Assembly: GCA_963700305.1 (NCBI GenBank)
Contig: CAVOXB010000022.1
Span: 62,001-126,000, forward strand
Length of the DNA stretch: 64,000 nucleotides
From: Desulfomonile sp963700305
Lineage (GTDB): Bacteria > Desulfobacterota > Desulfomonilia > Desulfomonilales > Desulfomonilaceae
Direction of reading: 5' to 3'
This document shows positions 45,587-54,440 of the stretch, piece after piece. Made by a program: the position numbers and the translations under genes. The notes under the pieces are model-generated. The model did not search any database and had not been told where the DNA came from. It saw nothing but the letters and a program-made list of their open reading frames with translations. Within the stretch, counting starts at the first letter, position 1; each line of letters opens with the position of its first letter.

Positions 45587-45722
45587 TCTGTAATCTCCTG
45601 CCGCCGTTGCAGCGAGTGAAAATACCACAGTTCCAACTTGCGACAAAGGATTTTGAATTGACGCGGGAACTTGCAACTAGGGAAAATGCTGTCTTTTCTA
45701 AAGTTATCCCCGTCTCAGGGTT

Positions 45723-48534
45723 TTACCCCTGATCACTGTCCAAGACCTTTCTTATGGCACCAAGCATATCTTTTGCCTCGTAGGGCTTACCGACGAAGCC
45801 CTTGGCCGATTCGAGCTTTTTATCAACTTCCATACCATTGTACGAATAGCCGCTCGCAACAAGGATTTTCACGGTCGGATCGATTCGCAAAAGCTCGTCA
45901 AGACACTTTTTTCCGCCCATTCCAGGCATGATCAGATCAAGGATTACCAAGGCGATGTCCTCTTTGTGAGCGGAATAGATCTCCAGGGCCTCTTCTCCGC
46001 TACTCGCTACGACCACCTGATAGCCTCGTGTCTGGATCATTTCCTGAGCCAACTCTCGTACACGGTCGTCGTCATCAACCAGAAGAATGGTCTCAGGTCC
46101 CGAATGCGGGCATCTCCCGGGTCTCAGCCAACTCCCATAGCTGTTCAGTTTCGGAAATGGGGAAATAGATCTTGAAGGAAGTTCCGATACCGTGTTCACT
46201 GTAACATCTGATGTAAGCACCGTGCTGAGAGACGATACCGTGGACCATAGCCAATCCGAGCCCAGTTCCTTCTCCATTAGTCTTCGTGGTAAAGAACGGT
46301 TCAAATATACGATCCTGCACATTTGGAGCTATTCCCACCCCTGTGTCAGATACGGTTAGAAGGACATAGTCGCCTGCTTTGGCATTCAAGTGAGTCCTGA
46401 GGTATTCATCGTTGAGTGATACGTTGTTTGTTTCTATGAGGATCTGTCCTCCATCAGGCATAGCATGCTGGGCATTAACGGCAAGGTTAAGCAGTATCTG
46501 CTCTAGTTGTGCCGGGTCGGCATCGATTACATTGAGACTGTCTGCAAGGAGCAACTTTATTTCTATCATTTTGGGCACAGTTCGCCGCAGGAGTTTCTCC
46601 ACTCTGCGAATCTCTTCGTTCAAGTCAATGGGACGAGCCCTCACTTCAGCCCTTCTGCTGAACGTTAGTATTCTTGAAACCAGATCTGCTCCGTCTCGTG
46701 CTGCACGGTGAATGATTTCGAGTCTTTTACGGTCAGAGTCGCCTGCCTTCTTTCCCATGAGGAGAAGATCCGAGTAGCCCAAGATAGCTTGGAGCAAGTT
46801 GTTGAAGTCATGGGCTATGCCGCCTGCCAGGGTGCCAATAGCCTCCATCTTCTGTGCCTGGAGCAATTGTTTTTGCATAATGAGCTCAGTGGTGACATCT
46901 CTCTTCACCGCCACGTAGTTGATGATCCGTCCTGCTTCATCCTTTATGGGAGAAATGGTCGCATCTTCCTCATAGAGCGCCCCGTCTTTCCTTTTGTTGA
47001 TCAACCGGCCGCGCCACACCTCTCCTCGAACAAGGGTGTTCCACATCTGTCGGTAGAACTCCCTGTCCTGCTTGCCGCTTTTCAAGATATTGGGATTCTT
47101 GCCCAGCGCTTCTTCGCGAGTATGCCCCGTTGTTTCTTCAAAAGCGGGGTTTACATAAAGAATCCTTCCCTCTGCGTCAGTGATTATTATATTCTCTCCC
47201 GCTTGTTCGATCGCTGTAACCAAGCGTGAACGCTCCGCCTCGGCCTCCTTTCGAGGAGTAATATCCCGAGCGATAGCGTGTACCCTATCACTTTGCCTTT
47301 TCTCGTGATGAGTCGATTAGTGAATTCCAGCCACAACAGGCGACCGTCCTCCGCTTGGACAAGCACTTCGTGCTGGGCTGCTCCTTTCCTTCATGTTTTC
47401 CAATTGTTCACGGAACATTGCTCGCATGTGAGGCCAGTGATCCGCATGGACAATCTGTCTGACGTTCAGACCAAGACATTCCTCTGGGGTGTAGCCAAGG
47501 ACCCTCGTTACTGCTTCGTTGACCGATGTCAGGTTGCCTGCAAGGTCGTGCGTATAATTGAGGTCGGTCGAGTTGTCGAAAAGTTCCTTGTATCTTTTTT
47601 CGCTTTCTCTGGCCTTTTCAGCTAGTGTTTGCTGAAGCGTCAACTGCTGTTTGAGGCTCTCCTTGGTCACCAGCAGTGACCAGGTCATCCATCCTGAAAA
47701 TACAGATAGGAATCCTCCAATAGCGTATATCCATGATAACGAGCCGCTCCTGGAATCCCAACCAGCAGTCGGTACGGCCGCCATTTGCCAGGTACCTCCC
47801 GGCAGCGCGACGTCCATAATGATCGGACTCGACAGAAAAACGGTCTCATCACCCCAGAAGATATCGCCCTTCGCTCCGAGACCATCCTTCCCTCGCAAGG
47901 CATATCTGAGACCTGAAGATGGATCTATTAATCCGACATGTTCAAAGAGATTTTCTTGCATGATCACGACGCTAGTCTGTCCCCAGTATGCCCCTTCTCC
48001 AAGAGTCTTTCCCTGAGGGGTCAAGAAGATGGGGATCCGACTGACAATTCCTGTGCCTCCTTGAACCAGCTCGAGGGGACCTGCTATTACCGGTTCTCTT
48101 GTCTCTATCGCCCTTTGTAAAGTGTCGCGCTGATCTTGGACAACGGCTAGATCGACGCCCAGAGCTCTCTCATGTCCTTTCAAGGGATATACGTCTACGA
48201 TCACAGTGCCTTTGAGCAAGGTCACGTTTCGGATTATACGATCCCCAGCGACTAACCCTGCTGCGAAAGATTGAAAAGTCTCACTATCAATCTCACCTTT
48301 GATGGAGATGTAAGAAACTATGGACTTGAGCAGAAGGATCTTTGCAGTGAGAGTCCCTTCGAGGTGGGCCCGCACGGTGCTCATCTTATGAAGGGCTGCC
48401 AGACGCTCCTCCTGTGCCCGTTCTCGATGTTCAGAAACACCCATAAACCAAGTAACTGCGAGGATTGTGGAGGCAGTCAGCATGCCCGCCAACAGAGGAA
48501 CGAAACGGCGACCAATCCTGCTGATCAAAATCAT
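45723..48534 (-). CDS. hybrid sensor kinase CHASE-PAS-PAS-HisKA-HATPase-REC, three frameshifts
   Basis: Three frames form one protein of about 935 residues. Domains: transmembrane helix, CHASE-type periplasmic domain (RAHLEGTLTAKILLLKSIVSYI ...), second helix (WIYAIGGFLSVFSGWMTWSLL), PAS (LFDNSTDLNYTHDLAGNLT), a second PAS (DAEGRILYVNPAFEETTGHT), the H-box GTLAGGIAHDFNNLLQAILG, ATPase boxes (DTGVGIAP; GEGTGLGLAMVHGI) and a receiver (ILLVDDDD; phosphoacceptor in ALVILDLIMPGMGG). The breaks near 47385, 47283 and 46100 all lie at short homopolymers. It may sense an external ligand, and it sits just upstream of the second TRAP operon on the same strand. Confidence 0.8.
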
Positions 48535-48941
48535 TTCTTGTCCCTTTCAGGGCCCAGAAAAGATTTGAGGGCCAGAGGGAAACCCCTTGGGTGGGCAACC
48601 AGCTTTCTAGCAAAGTGATTACCCGATTTGGTATGCATACGGGCACTCAAAGAAATCATTTGAATACGAGATTTGCTCCCATATGGTCCGTCAGGGTGCT
48701 TTGTCGTACCTGCAGGCGGAGCAAAATCCTGTCCCTCATTTCTCATGAGACCCAAAATCTCCTCCCAGAAGGATCTCGCCTTCTCTGTTCAGGGTCTTTC
48801 CAGCCTGCCTTTCCTTGCTGTATTCCCTCATGACGATTTCCTCAACAAATTTGGGGCGGTAAAAGACTGTGTCTAAAAACTGCGGGCATGCACTCCCCCA
48901 GCCGTTAACATATAGGAGTAAAGAATCTGAGTCAAAGAACT

Positions 48942-49157
48942 TCAGCTTTCGGCGTCGCGCTCTCTCACTCTGCTTCCCCGACGCATCAGGGGAGTGATTT
49001 GAGGCGCGGTCGCGGACGAGTCCTGAAATTCTTGGCCTGCTGAGTGACCACTGGGAGACACCAAGGGAGAATCGAGGAACACCAGGCCCCAGAACAAGAA
49101 AATCAGGGCAACGCCGACCAAGCATAGTGCAATCTCGACGAATGAGCGATGCGTCAT
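48942..49157 (-). CDS. possible small membrane protein
   Basis: 71 codons. An N-terminal transmembrane helix (VEIALCLVGVALIFLFWGLVF) is followed by a Ser/Pro-rich and then Arg-rich tail. The composition is protein-like, but there is no ribosome-binding site or family match, and its start overlaps the start of the divergent sigma-54 regulator. The rest of the gap 48535-49141 shows no gene. Confidence 0.35.
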   Translation of the reverse strand: MTHRSFVEIALCLVGVALIFLFWGLVFLDSPLVSPSGHSAGQEFQDSSATAPQITPLMRRGSRVRERDAES

Positions 49158-50656
49158 CAGTTCAAATCTTGTATTACTATGATATAAGATGTCATGAAGG
49201 GATTACAGAACTCTGGGACGGACTTCAAGCCGTCCACCGGAAGGGACCAAAGTTGTCCATACCACGCGGTTTACAGGTTAAAGGCCTATCCAAGCTGCCG
49301 GTAGGGCTGGAACAAGTTCTGGACGAGATTCCGGTAGGAATAATGGTGTTCGCCCCGGACCGTCGAGTTATGTTGGTGAACAGAGCCCTGGAGGCAATGA
49401 CCGGCTTCTTGGCGCATGAGGCGTCTGGAATTCCCTGCCATTACATCCTCAGAGGCAACCTGTGCGGTCATGGCTGCCAAATCCGCGATGTACAGGAGAG
49501 CCGGACACAGTCTTGCTCTGAGGCGAACATCGTCAACAAGAATCGCCAAAAGATACCTGTGCGCTTAACCATGGCCCCAATTTTTGATGATAATGGGGAG
49601 TTGGCCGCATTTCTAGAATCTGTCGAAGATATGCGCCTGCAGGAAGCCCATTTCGATGACTGCTCGGAATCATTTCTTTCAGGAAAGCTCGTGGGCGTAA
49701 GCCAGGAAATGCGAAGGGTCTTCAAAATCATACCGGTCATCGCCCAGACCGATTCCTCGGTTCTCATCACCGGACAAACCGGCACGGGAAAAGATCTTGT
49801 GGCGGAAGCTATACATCAAGCGTCTGGCAGAGCTAAAGGCCCCTTCATCAAGATAAATTGTGGGGCGCTGCCTGAGGCATTGCTGGAATCCGAACTGTTC
49901 GGACATCAAAAGGGAGCTTTTACTGGAGCTGTAGAAAACAAACCGGGTAGATTTCGCATAGCTCATAACGGGACCGTATATTTGACTGAAATAGGAGACC
50001 TTCCTCTTAGCCTTCAGGTGAAACTTCTATCTTTTCTTGACGACAAAGTCGTCTATCCTCTCGGCAGCACTAAAGGCCATCATGTAGACGTCAGAGTGAT
50101 AGCCGCAACACACAGGAACCTGGAAAGAATGGTGCGTGACGGCCAATTCAGAGAGGATCTGCTGTTCAGACTCAATGTGATCCGACTTCACTTGCCTCCT
50201 CTGGTTCAAAGGGCTGAAGACATGAAGATGCTCAAATCCCATTTTCTCCAGACATACAATTCCCGTTTCGGTAAGAAACTCACCGGATTTACCGACGAAG
50301 CAAAGCAGGTCCTGTCCTCTTATACGTTCCCCGGAAATGTCCGCGAACTCAGGAACATCGTCGAATATGCAGTCAATGTGTGCGATGGCAACGAGATTCG
50401 GACGGAACACCTGCCCGCCTACATAGTAGAGAATTCTCTTGAAAATCATGCGATCGACGCGGAATTAATCTCAACGCCGATGCAGCCAGCGATTAGGCCT
50501 GATACCGTCGGACTCAACTGGGCTGATACTGAACGCAAAATGATCATGGATGCAATGGTGAAATGCCAGGGACGAAAGCACGATGCTGCAAAGGTCCTCG
50601 GCTTATGCAGAAGCACTCTGTGGAGAAAAATGAAAAAACACGGGATAATAGAGTGA
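49142..50656 (+). CDS. sigma-54-dependent activator (PAS, AAA+, Fis HTH) with altered Walker B
   Basis: About 504 residues; the start is ATG 49142 or GTG 49127. A PAS domain (LDEIPVGIMVFAPDRRVMLV) contains a Cys pair region (CHYILRGNLCGHGCQI) that could bind metal or sense redox. The AAA+ domain has Walker A GQTGTGKD (near 210) and the sigma-54 contact loop GAFTGA (near 258). The Walker B segment reads GTVYLTEIGD, with Thr where Asp is nearly invariant. A Fis-type HTH ends the protein (DAAKVLGLCRSTLWRKMKKH). The next gene overlaps by GTGA. It probably activates the consensus sigma-54 promoter at 51.5 kb. Confidence 0.88.
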   Translation: MSDASSVQILYYYDIRCHEGITELWDGLQAVHRKGPKLSIPRGLQVKGLSKLPVGLEQVLDEIPVGIMVFAPDRRVMLVNRALEAMTGFLAHEASGIPCHYILRGNLCGHGCQIRDVQESRTQSCSEANIVNKNRQKIPVRLTMAPIFDDNGELAAFLESVEDMRLQEAHFDDCSESFLSGKLVGVSQEMRRVFKIIPVIAQTDSSVLITGQTGTGKDLVAEAIHQASGRAKGPFIKINCGALPEALLESELFGHQKGAFTGAVENKPGRFRIAHNGTVYLTEIGDLPLSLQVKLLSFLDDKVVYPLGSTKGHHVDVRVIAATHRNLERMVRDGQFREDLLFRLNVIRLHLPPLVQRAEDMKMLKSHFLQTYNSRFGKKLTGFTDEAKQVLSSYTFPGNVRELRNIVEYAVNVCDGNEIRTEHLPAYIVENSLENHAIDAELISTPMQPAIRPDTVGLNWADTERKMIMDAMVKCQGRKHDAAKVLGLCRSTLWRKMKKHGIIE

Positions 50657-51054
50657 AGAAACAACCTCTCCCAAAGACTCCGACGAATGATACCGACGGC
50701 ATGCCTGCCAAAGCCGTGAGGGTTTTGATTCCTCTACTGGGCGACGACATCGCCCCGAGGTTTGACCTTGCTCCTGAGGCCCTGATCGCAATTGTCGAGC
50801 CCAAAGGCCGAGTCGCCGTGGAGAAGTCTATAGTCCTTTCCCAGGCCTCAGCGGAAGCGCTTTGCAGGCTGATCATGACTGAAAAAGTCGACGTGGTGGT
50901 CTGCTGCGCGATAGAAGAGGAATACTACCAATATCTGATATGGAAAAAAATCAGGGTCATTGATTCTGTTATAGGGGCATATTCCAAAGTCCTGGAACGA
51001 CTCGAAACAGGGACCATTGTCAGCGGTGAGAGCCTTCTCGATTCTAAGGAATGA
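50653..51054 (+). CDS. NifX/NifB-C-type (dinitrogenase cofactor-like) domain protein
   Basis: 133 residues from the overlapping GTG 50653 (or ATG 50701). The body (VRVLIPLLGDDIAPRFDLAPEAL, then VDVVVCCAIEEEYYQYLIWKKI) matches the small NifX/NafY-like fold that binds metal clusters. In sulfate reducers such proteins are often encoded next to sigma-54 activators, as in the orange-protein clusters. Direct coupling to the activator gene suggests it modulates that regulator or shares its signal. Confidence 0.72.
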   Translation: MKKQPLPKTPTNDTDGMPAKAVRVLIPLLGDDIAPRFDLAPEALIAIVEPKGRVAVEKSIVLSQASAEALCRLIMTEKVDVVVCCAIEEEYYQYLIWKKIRVIDSVIGAYSKVLERLETGTIVSGESLLDSKE

Positions 51055-51193
51055 ATTATTCTCTATCCCACCCGCCCGCAAAGACTCGGGCGCCCAATCT
51101 CATACCAACTTTCATGGCGGAAAGCGCCACAACGAAGCATGAAAACGCCGGTAGCGCCGGCATCTTGTCGGTTGCCTTCGATGCGTTTTCATA

Positions 51194-51329
51194 GGAAAAC
51201 TAGGCAAATAATTAATTTAATGAGCGAAAGTAATGGTGGACAGGCGTCTCGCCTGTCGAGTAAATGACGGGCAGGATGCCCTTCCCACCGAAGAAAATGC
51301 TACTCGTTTGAGAGGGCATTGTTATTAGG
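51194..51329. repeat. dispersed repeat, copy B (uninterrupted)
   Basis: Same sequence family as copy A at 41901-42173, without the 132-bp insertion. It includes a perfect palindrome GACAGGCGTCTCGCCTGTC. It lies in the gene-free gap between the NifX-like gene and the sigma-54 promoter. Confidence 0.75.
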
Positions 51330-51516
51330 AGCGACGGGCTAGTCTGCCCCGCGGTCATTATGCTGCGCGTGAGTATTTACGGCAGGGACGCCCTGCGCAC
51401 AATGTCGCGCTTTGTCGCATAGATTCTTTGCATTTTGTTGCATTATGTAGCACAAGTCCGCGACTCATCATCTATTCTTCGCCTAATCTACCACGAACCA
51501 CCGGATTATTGTTCTG

Positions 51517-51532
51517 TGGCACAGTAATTGCT
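51517..51532 (+). promoter_or_regulatory. sigma-54 promoter TGGCAC-N5-TTGCT
   Basis: The -24 (TGGCAC) and -12 (TTGCT) elements match the consensus with the exact five-base spacing. It points at the receiver gene 185 bases downstream and follows a sigma-54 activator gene. Confidence 0.75.
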
Positions 51533-51717
51533 GCCTTAACGGACATCTAACGCGAGATTGTCATTAGAGCTGCTCGATGAATTGTCTCGCGTCCCCTCGT
51601 AAAATTCGTTGTCAATTTAGCCGTTATGGCAAGAAGAATGGTGATCCGTCCCGTAAGCGGTTCACGAGGATAACTTTATGTTCGTTCCGGCGCAAGAAGC
51701 GCAAGGGAGATTGATGG

Positions 51718-52146
51718 ATGAGTATAAAAGTGCTTTTGGTGGACGATGAGGAACAGTTTGTGGAGGTACTGGCCCAACGGCTTCAGGGCCGGGGATTCCA
51801 GGTAAGCACAGCATCAAACGGTGATGAGGCTATGGGTTTTATTGAGGAGAATGATACGGACGTGGTCGTTCTGGACGTGCTTATGCCCGGCAGAAACGGA
51901 ATCGACATCCTGCAGGAGATAAAGCGTGCGAGGCCCATCACTGAAGTCATCATGCTTACAGGTCATGGGACTGTTGAAACCGCCATCCAGGGTATGAAAC
52001 TGGGAGCATACGATTATCTCATGAAGCCCACCGATACTGCCGAACTCGTAGAGAAAATCACCAAAGCTCACCAGAGGAAGAAAGAACAGGAAGACAGGAT
52101 ACGCCAGGCGGAGGTGGAACGCCTGGTAAAAACGAGGGGCTGGTGA
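51718..52146 (+). CDS. stand-alone receiver-domain protein 1
   Basis: 142 residues, a single REC domain. The acidic pocket (LLVDDEE), phosphoacceptor Asp (VVVLDVLMPGRNG, near 53), Thr switch (IMLTGHGT) and Lys (YDYLMKPTD, near 103) are all present. A basic helical tail follows. No output domain. First gene after the sigma-54 promoter. It closely resembles the receivers at 56.3 and 59.3 kb and could be phosphorylated by the kinase at 57.6 kb. Confidence 0.9.
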   Translation: MSIKVLLVDDEEQFVEVLAQRLQGRGFQVSTASNGDEAMGFIEENDTDVVVLDVLMPGRNGIDILQEIKRARPITEVIMLTGHGTVETAIQGMKLGAYDYLMKPTDTAELVEKITKAHQRKKEQEDRIRQAEVERLVKTRGW

Positions 52147-52297
52147 GTTGTAGTCCCGTTCCGGTGGCCGGCATCCGTGGCGGCCGAGAGCAAAAAATAA
52201 CTCTATGCCAACAAAATGACCTCAATTTAGAGGTCCACCATCGATTGAGAAGCACGCGACCTGCTCGATAGCAGGTTCTGTCGTACGGAGGAATTCT

Positions 52298-52852
52298 ATG
52301 GAGAGAATCAAGGTAAAGGATTTGATGGTGCCTCTCGACCAGTATGTCTGCGTCTCCCAGGACGACACTCTCTTCGAGGCAGTCGTGGAACTCGAGCAGG
52401 CCCAGGCAAAGTACATGTCCAGGGGATACCCCCACAGAGCAGTGCTCGTCTGCGATAAAGAAGGCAAAGTCATCGGAAAGCTGGCTTACCTTGACGTGCT
52501 CAGGGCTCTGGAACCCAGATATTCTGAATTGACCGACATGAAGAAAGTGTCGGGCTTTGGTCTCAGTTCAGACTTTATGAAATCCATGATGAATCGGTAT
52601 GAGCTTTGGAAGGCGCCGCTGGAGGACCTCTGTCACAAAGCGGCTCAAGTTCAATTGGGGTCGATTGTCTCTGCTCCCCTTGAGGGAGAAGTCATAGACC
52701 AGAACGCAACACTGGATAAGGCTGTTCACCAGATGATCATGGGACATCATCAATCTCTGTTGGTCACTTCCGAGGGAAGCATCGTGGGGATACTTCGGCT
52801 TACCGACGTGTTCAGGGAAGTCAGCGACAGAATAAAGGCTTGCAAGATCTGA
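52298..52852 (+). CDS. CBS-pair protein 1
   Basis: 184 residues. CBS motifs are VKDLMVPLDQYVCVSQDDT at the start and LGSIVSAPLEGEVIDQNAT in the second half, separated by a helical linker. It lies between a receiver and an anion transporter gene on the same strand. No catalytic domain. It likely senses adenylate or S-adenosyl ligands and acts on the transporter, by analogy with CBS control of other carriers. Confidence 0.85.
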   Translation: MERIKVKDLMVPLDQYVCVSQDDTLFEAVVELEQAQAKYMSRGYPHRAVLVCDKEGKVIGKLAYLDVLRALEPRYSELTDMKKVSGFGLSSDFMKSMMNRYELWKAPLEDLCHKAAQVQLGSIVSAPLEGEVIDQNATLDKAVHQMIMGHHQSLLVTSEGSIVGILRLTDVFREVSDRIKACKI

Positions 52853-52891
52853 CCCCCGCTGTTCGGGATATGTACAAGGAGGGCACTTTTC

Positions 52892-54403
52892 ATGACCGCT
52901 GATGCAGCTATTTCTAGAGGGGGCGGGAACCCCGACGCGGCTTTCTCTCCCAAAGGAGTCAAAATAGACTGGACGAGGCTTATTGCCTTGTTGACTGGAG
53001 TTGGTCTGTTCATCGTGATTTACTATTCACCGTCATGGCCTGATGCGATTGATCCGGTGGGCAAGCATTTTGCCCTTTCTCCGGAAGGCAAAGGGGCCAT
53101 AGCGGTTTTCCTGTTAGCCGGAATCTGGTGGGTTTTTGAAGTCGTTCCTATTGGCGTCACGAGCCTTGTGATCGGTATCACGCAGGCTCTTTTCATGATT
53201 CGCCCCGCAAAAGAGGCCTTCAATGACTTCATGGACCCTGCGGTGTTGTTCATTTTCAGTTGCCTTGTCATCGGCCTGGTTTTCACGAAGACCGGATTGA
53301 CCAAGCGCCTCGCGTACAAGATGCTCGCCATGTGCGGCGAGAAAACGACTTCCATTTATCTGGGCATCTTTGTCCTTATCACCGTGCTAACACATATTAT
53401 GGCCCACACTGCCGTGGCAGCGACCATGTATCCCCTTCTTTTGGCTATTTACAGCCTTTACGGTGAAGGGGACAAGCCGACCAAATTCGGGAAAGGCCTG
53501 TTTATAGGCATGGCTTACGTTTGCGGAGCGGGTAGCATAATCACATTGCTTGGATCTGCCCGAGCGATTGTGGCCCTCGGCTTTTTCAAGGAAATGGCGG
53601 GAGTGGACACTCCGTTTCTTCTTCTGACATGGTACATGGCGCCTGCGGGCTGGCTCATGGTCGGCTTGCTTTGGGTCTTTTTCGTCGTATTCTTCAAACC
53701 CGAAAAGAAGATTATACCAGGTCTGAAGGAGCGGGTGAAAGAATTGAGCGCCCAACTGGGGCCTATAACAAAGAAGGAAATTTACAGCCTGGTCATTATC
53801 TTTGCTGCCATCATTTTCATGTCTCTCCAGGTTACCATCCCGGCATTGCAGAAACTGGACAAGACGGCCATAATCCTTGTAGCCACAGTGCTGTTTTTCG
53901 TGCTAAAGATTCTCGACATAGACGATCTGGAACTGATACCCTGGAACATCGTGTTGTTGTTTTCCGGAGCGATGAGCATCGGCTACTGCCTGTGGAAGAC
54001 CGGCGCAGCTGAATGGATGGCCGTAAACTGGCTTGTGATGTTTCAAAACGCCCATTGGCTCGTGTTTGTGTTGGGCGTAGCCTTTTTCGTGATGATTCTA
54101 ACCAATTTCATCATGAACGTCGCTGCAATAGCCATCGCCCTGCCCGTAGCCATGGTTATCTCCAAGTATTTAGGTGTCGCGCCCGACGTGGTCATGTATG
54201 CTTCACTCATGACAGCCGGCATGCCTTTTATCCTGCTGGTCGGCGCTGCACCAAATGCGATTGCGTACGACTCGAAGCTGTTCACGAGCGGAGAATTCTT
54301 CAAGTACGGCTGCATCGCCAGTGTTATACTGATGGTGGTGTGCGCCCTTTGCTGCTATGTCATCTGGCCGCTACAGGGTATGGCTATTCTTCTGCCCAAG
54401 TAG
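52892..54403 (+). CDS. DASS/SLC13-like anion transporter with altered SNT motifs
   Basis: 503 residues with about 12 hydrophobic segments. The pattern fits divalent anion:sodium symporters: FMDPAVLFIFSCLVIGLVF, then LTHIMAHTAVAATMYPLL and LTNFIMNVAAIAIALPVAM, then GAAPNAIAYDSKLFTSGEF. In well-studied members the two re-entrant loops carry Ser-Asn-Thr; here they read AHT and MNV. So sodium and carboxylate binding may differ, and sulfate or another anion is possible. It starts 39 bases after the CBS gene. Confidence 0.82.
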   Translation: MTADAAISRGGGNPDAAFSPKGVKIDWTRLIALLTGVGLFIVIYYSPSWPDAIDPVGKHFALSPEGKGAIAVFLLAGIWWVFEVVPIGVTSLVIGITQALFMIRPAKEAFNDFMDPAVLFIFSCLVIGLVFTKTGLTKRLAYKMLAMCGEKTTSIYLGIFVLITVLTHIMAHTAVAATMYPLLLAIYSLYGEGDKPTKFGKGLFIGMAYVCGAGSIITLLGSARAIVALGFFKEMAGVDTPFLLLTWYMAPAGWLMVGLLWVFFVVFFKPEKKIIPGLKERVKELSAQLGPITKKEIYSLVIIFAAIIFMSLQVTIPALQKLDKTAIILVATVLFFVLKILDIDDLELIPWNIVLLFSGAMSIGYCLWKTGAAEWMAVNWLVMFQNAHWLVFVLGVAFFVMILTNFIMNVAAIAIALPVAMVISKYLGVAPDVVMYASLMTAGMPFILLVGAAPNAIAYDSKLFTSGEFFKYGCIASVILMVVCALCCYVIWPLQGMAILLPK

Positions 54404-54440
54404 ATGTGGCACTAAGGCTTTTTCTTGAGAGGAATATAGG

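Noticed and set aside
48736..49125. 129-codon minus-strand frame upstream of the sigma-54 regulator
   Set aside because: No recognisable domain and odd composition; the overlapping 71-codon frame with a membrane helix is a better, still weak, candidate.
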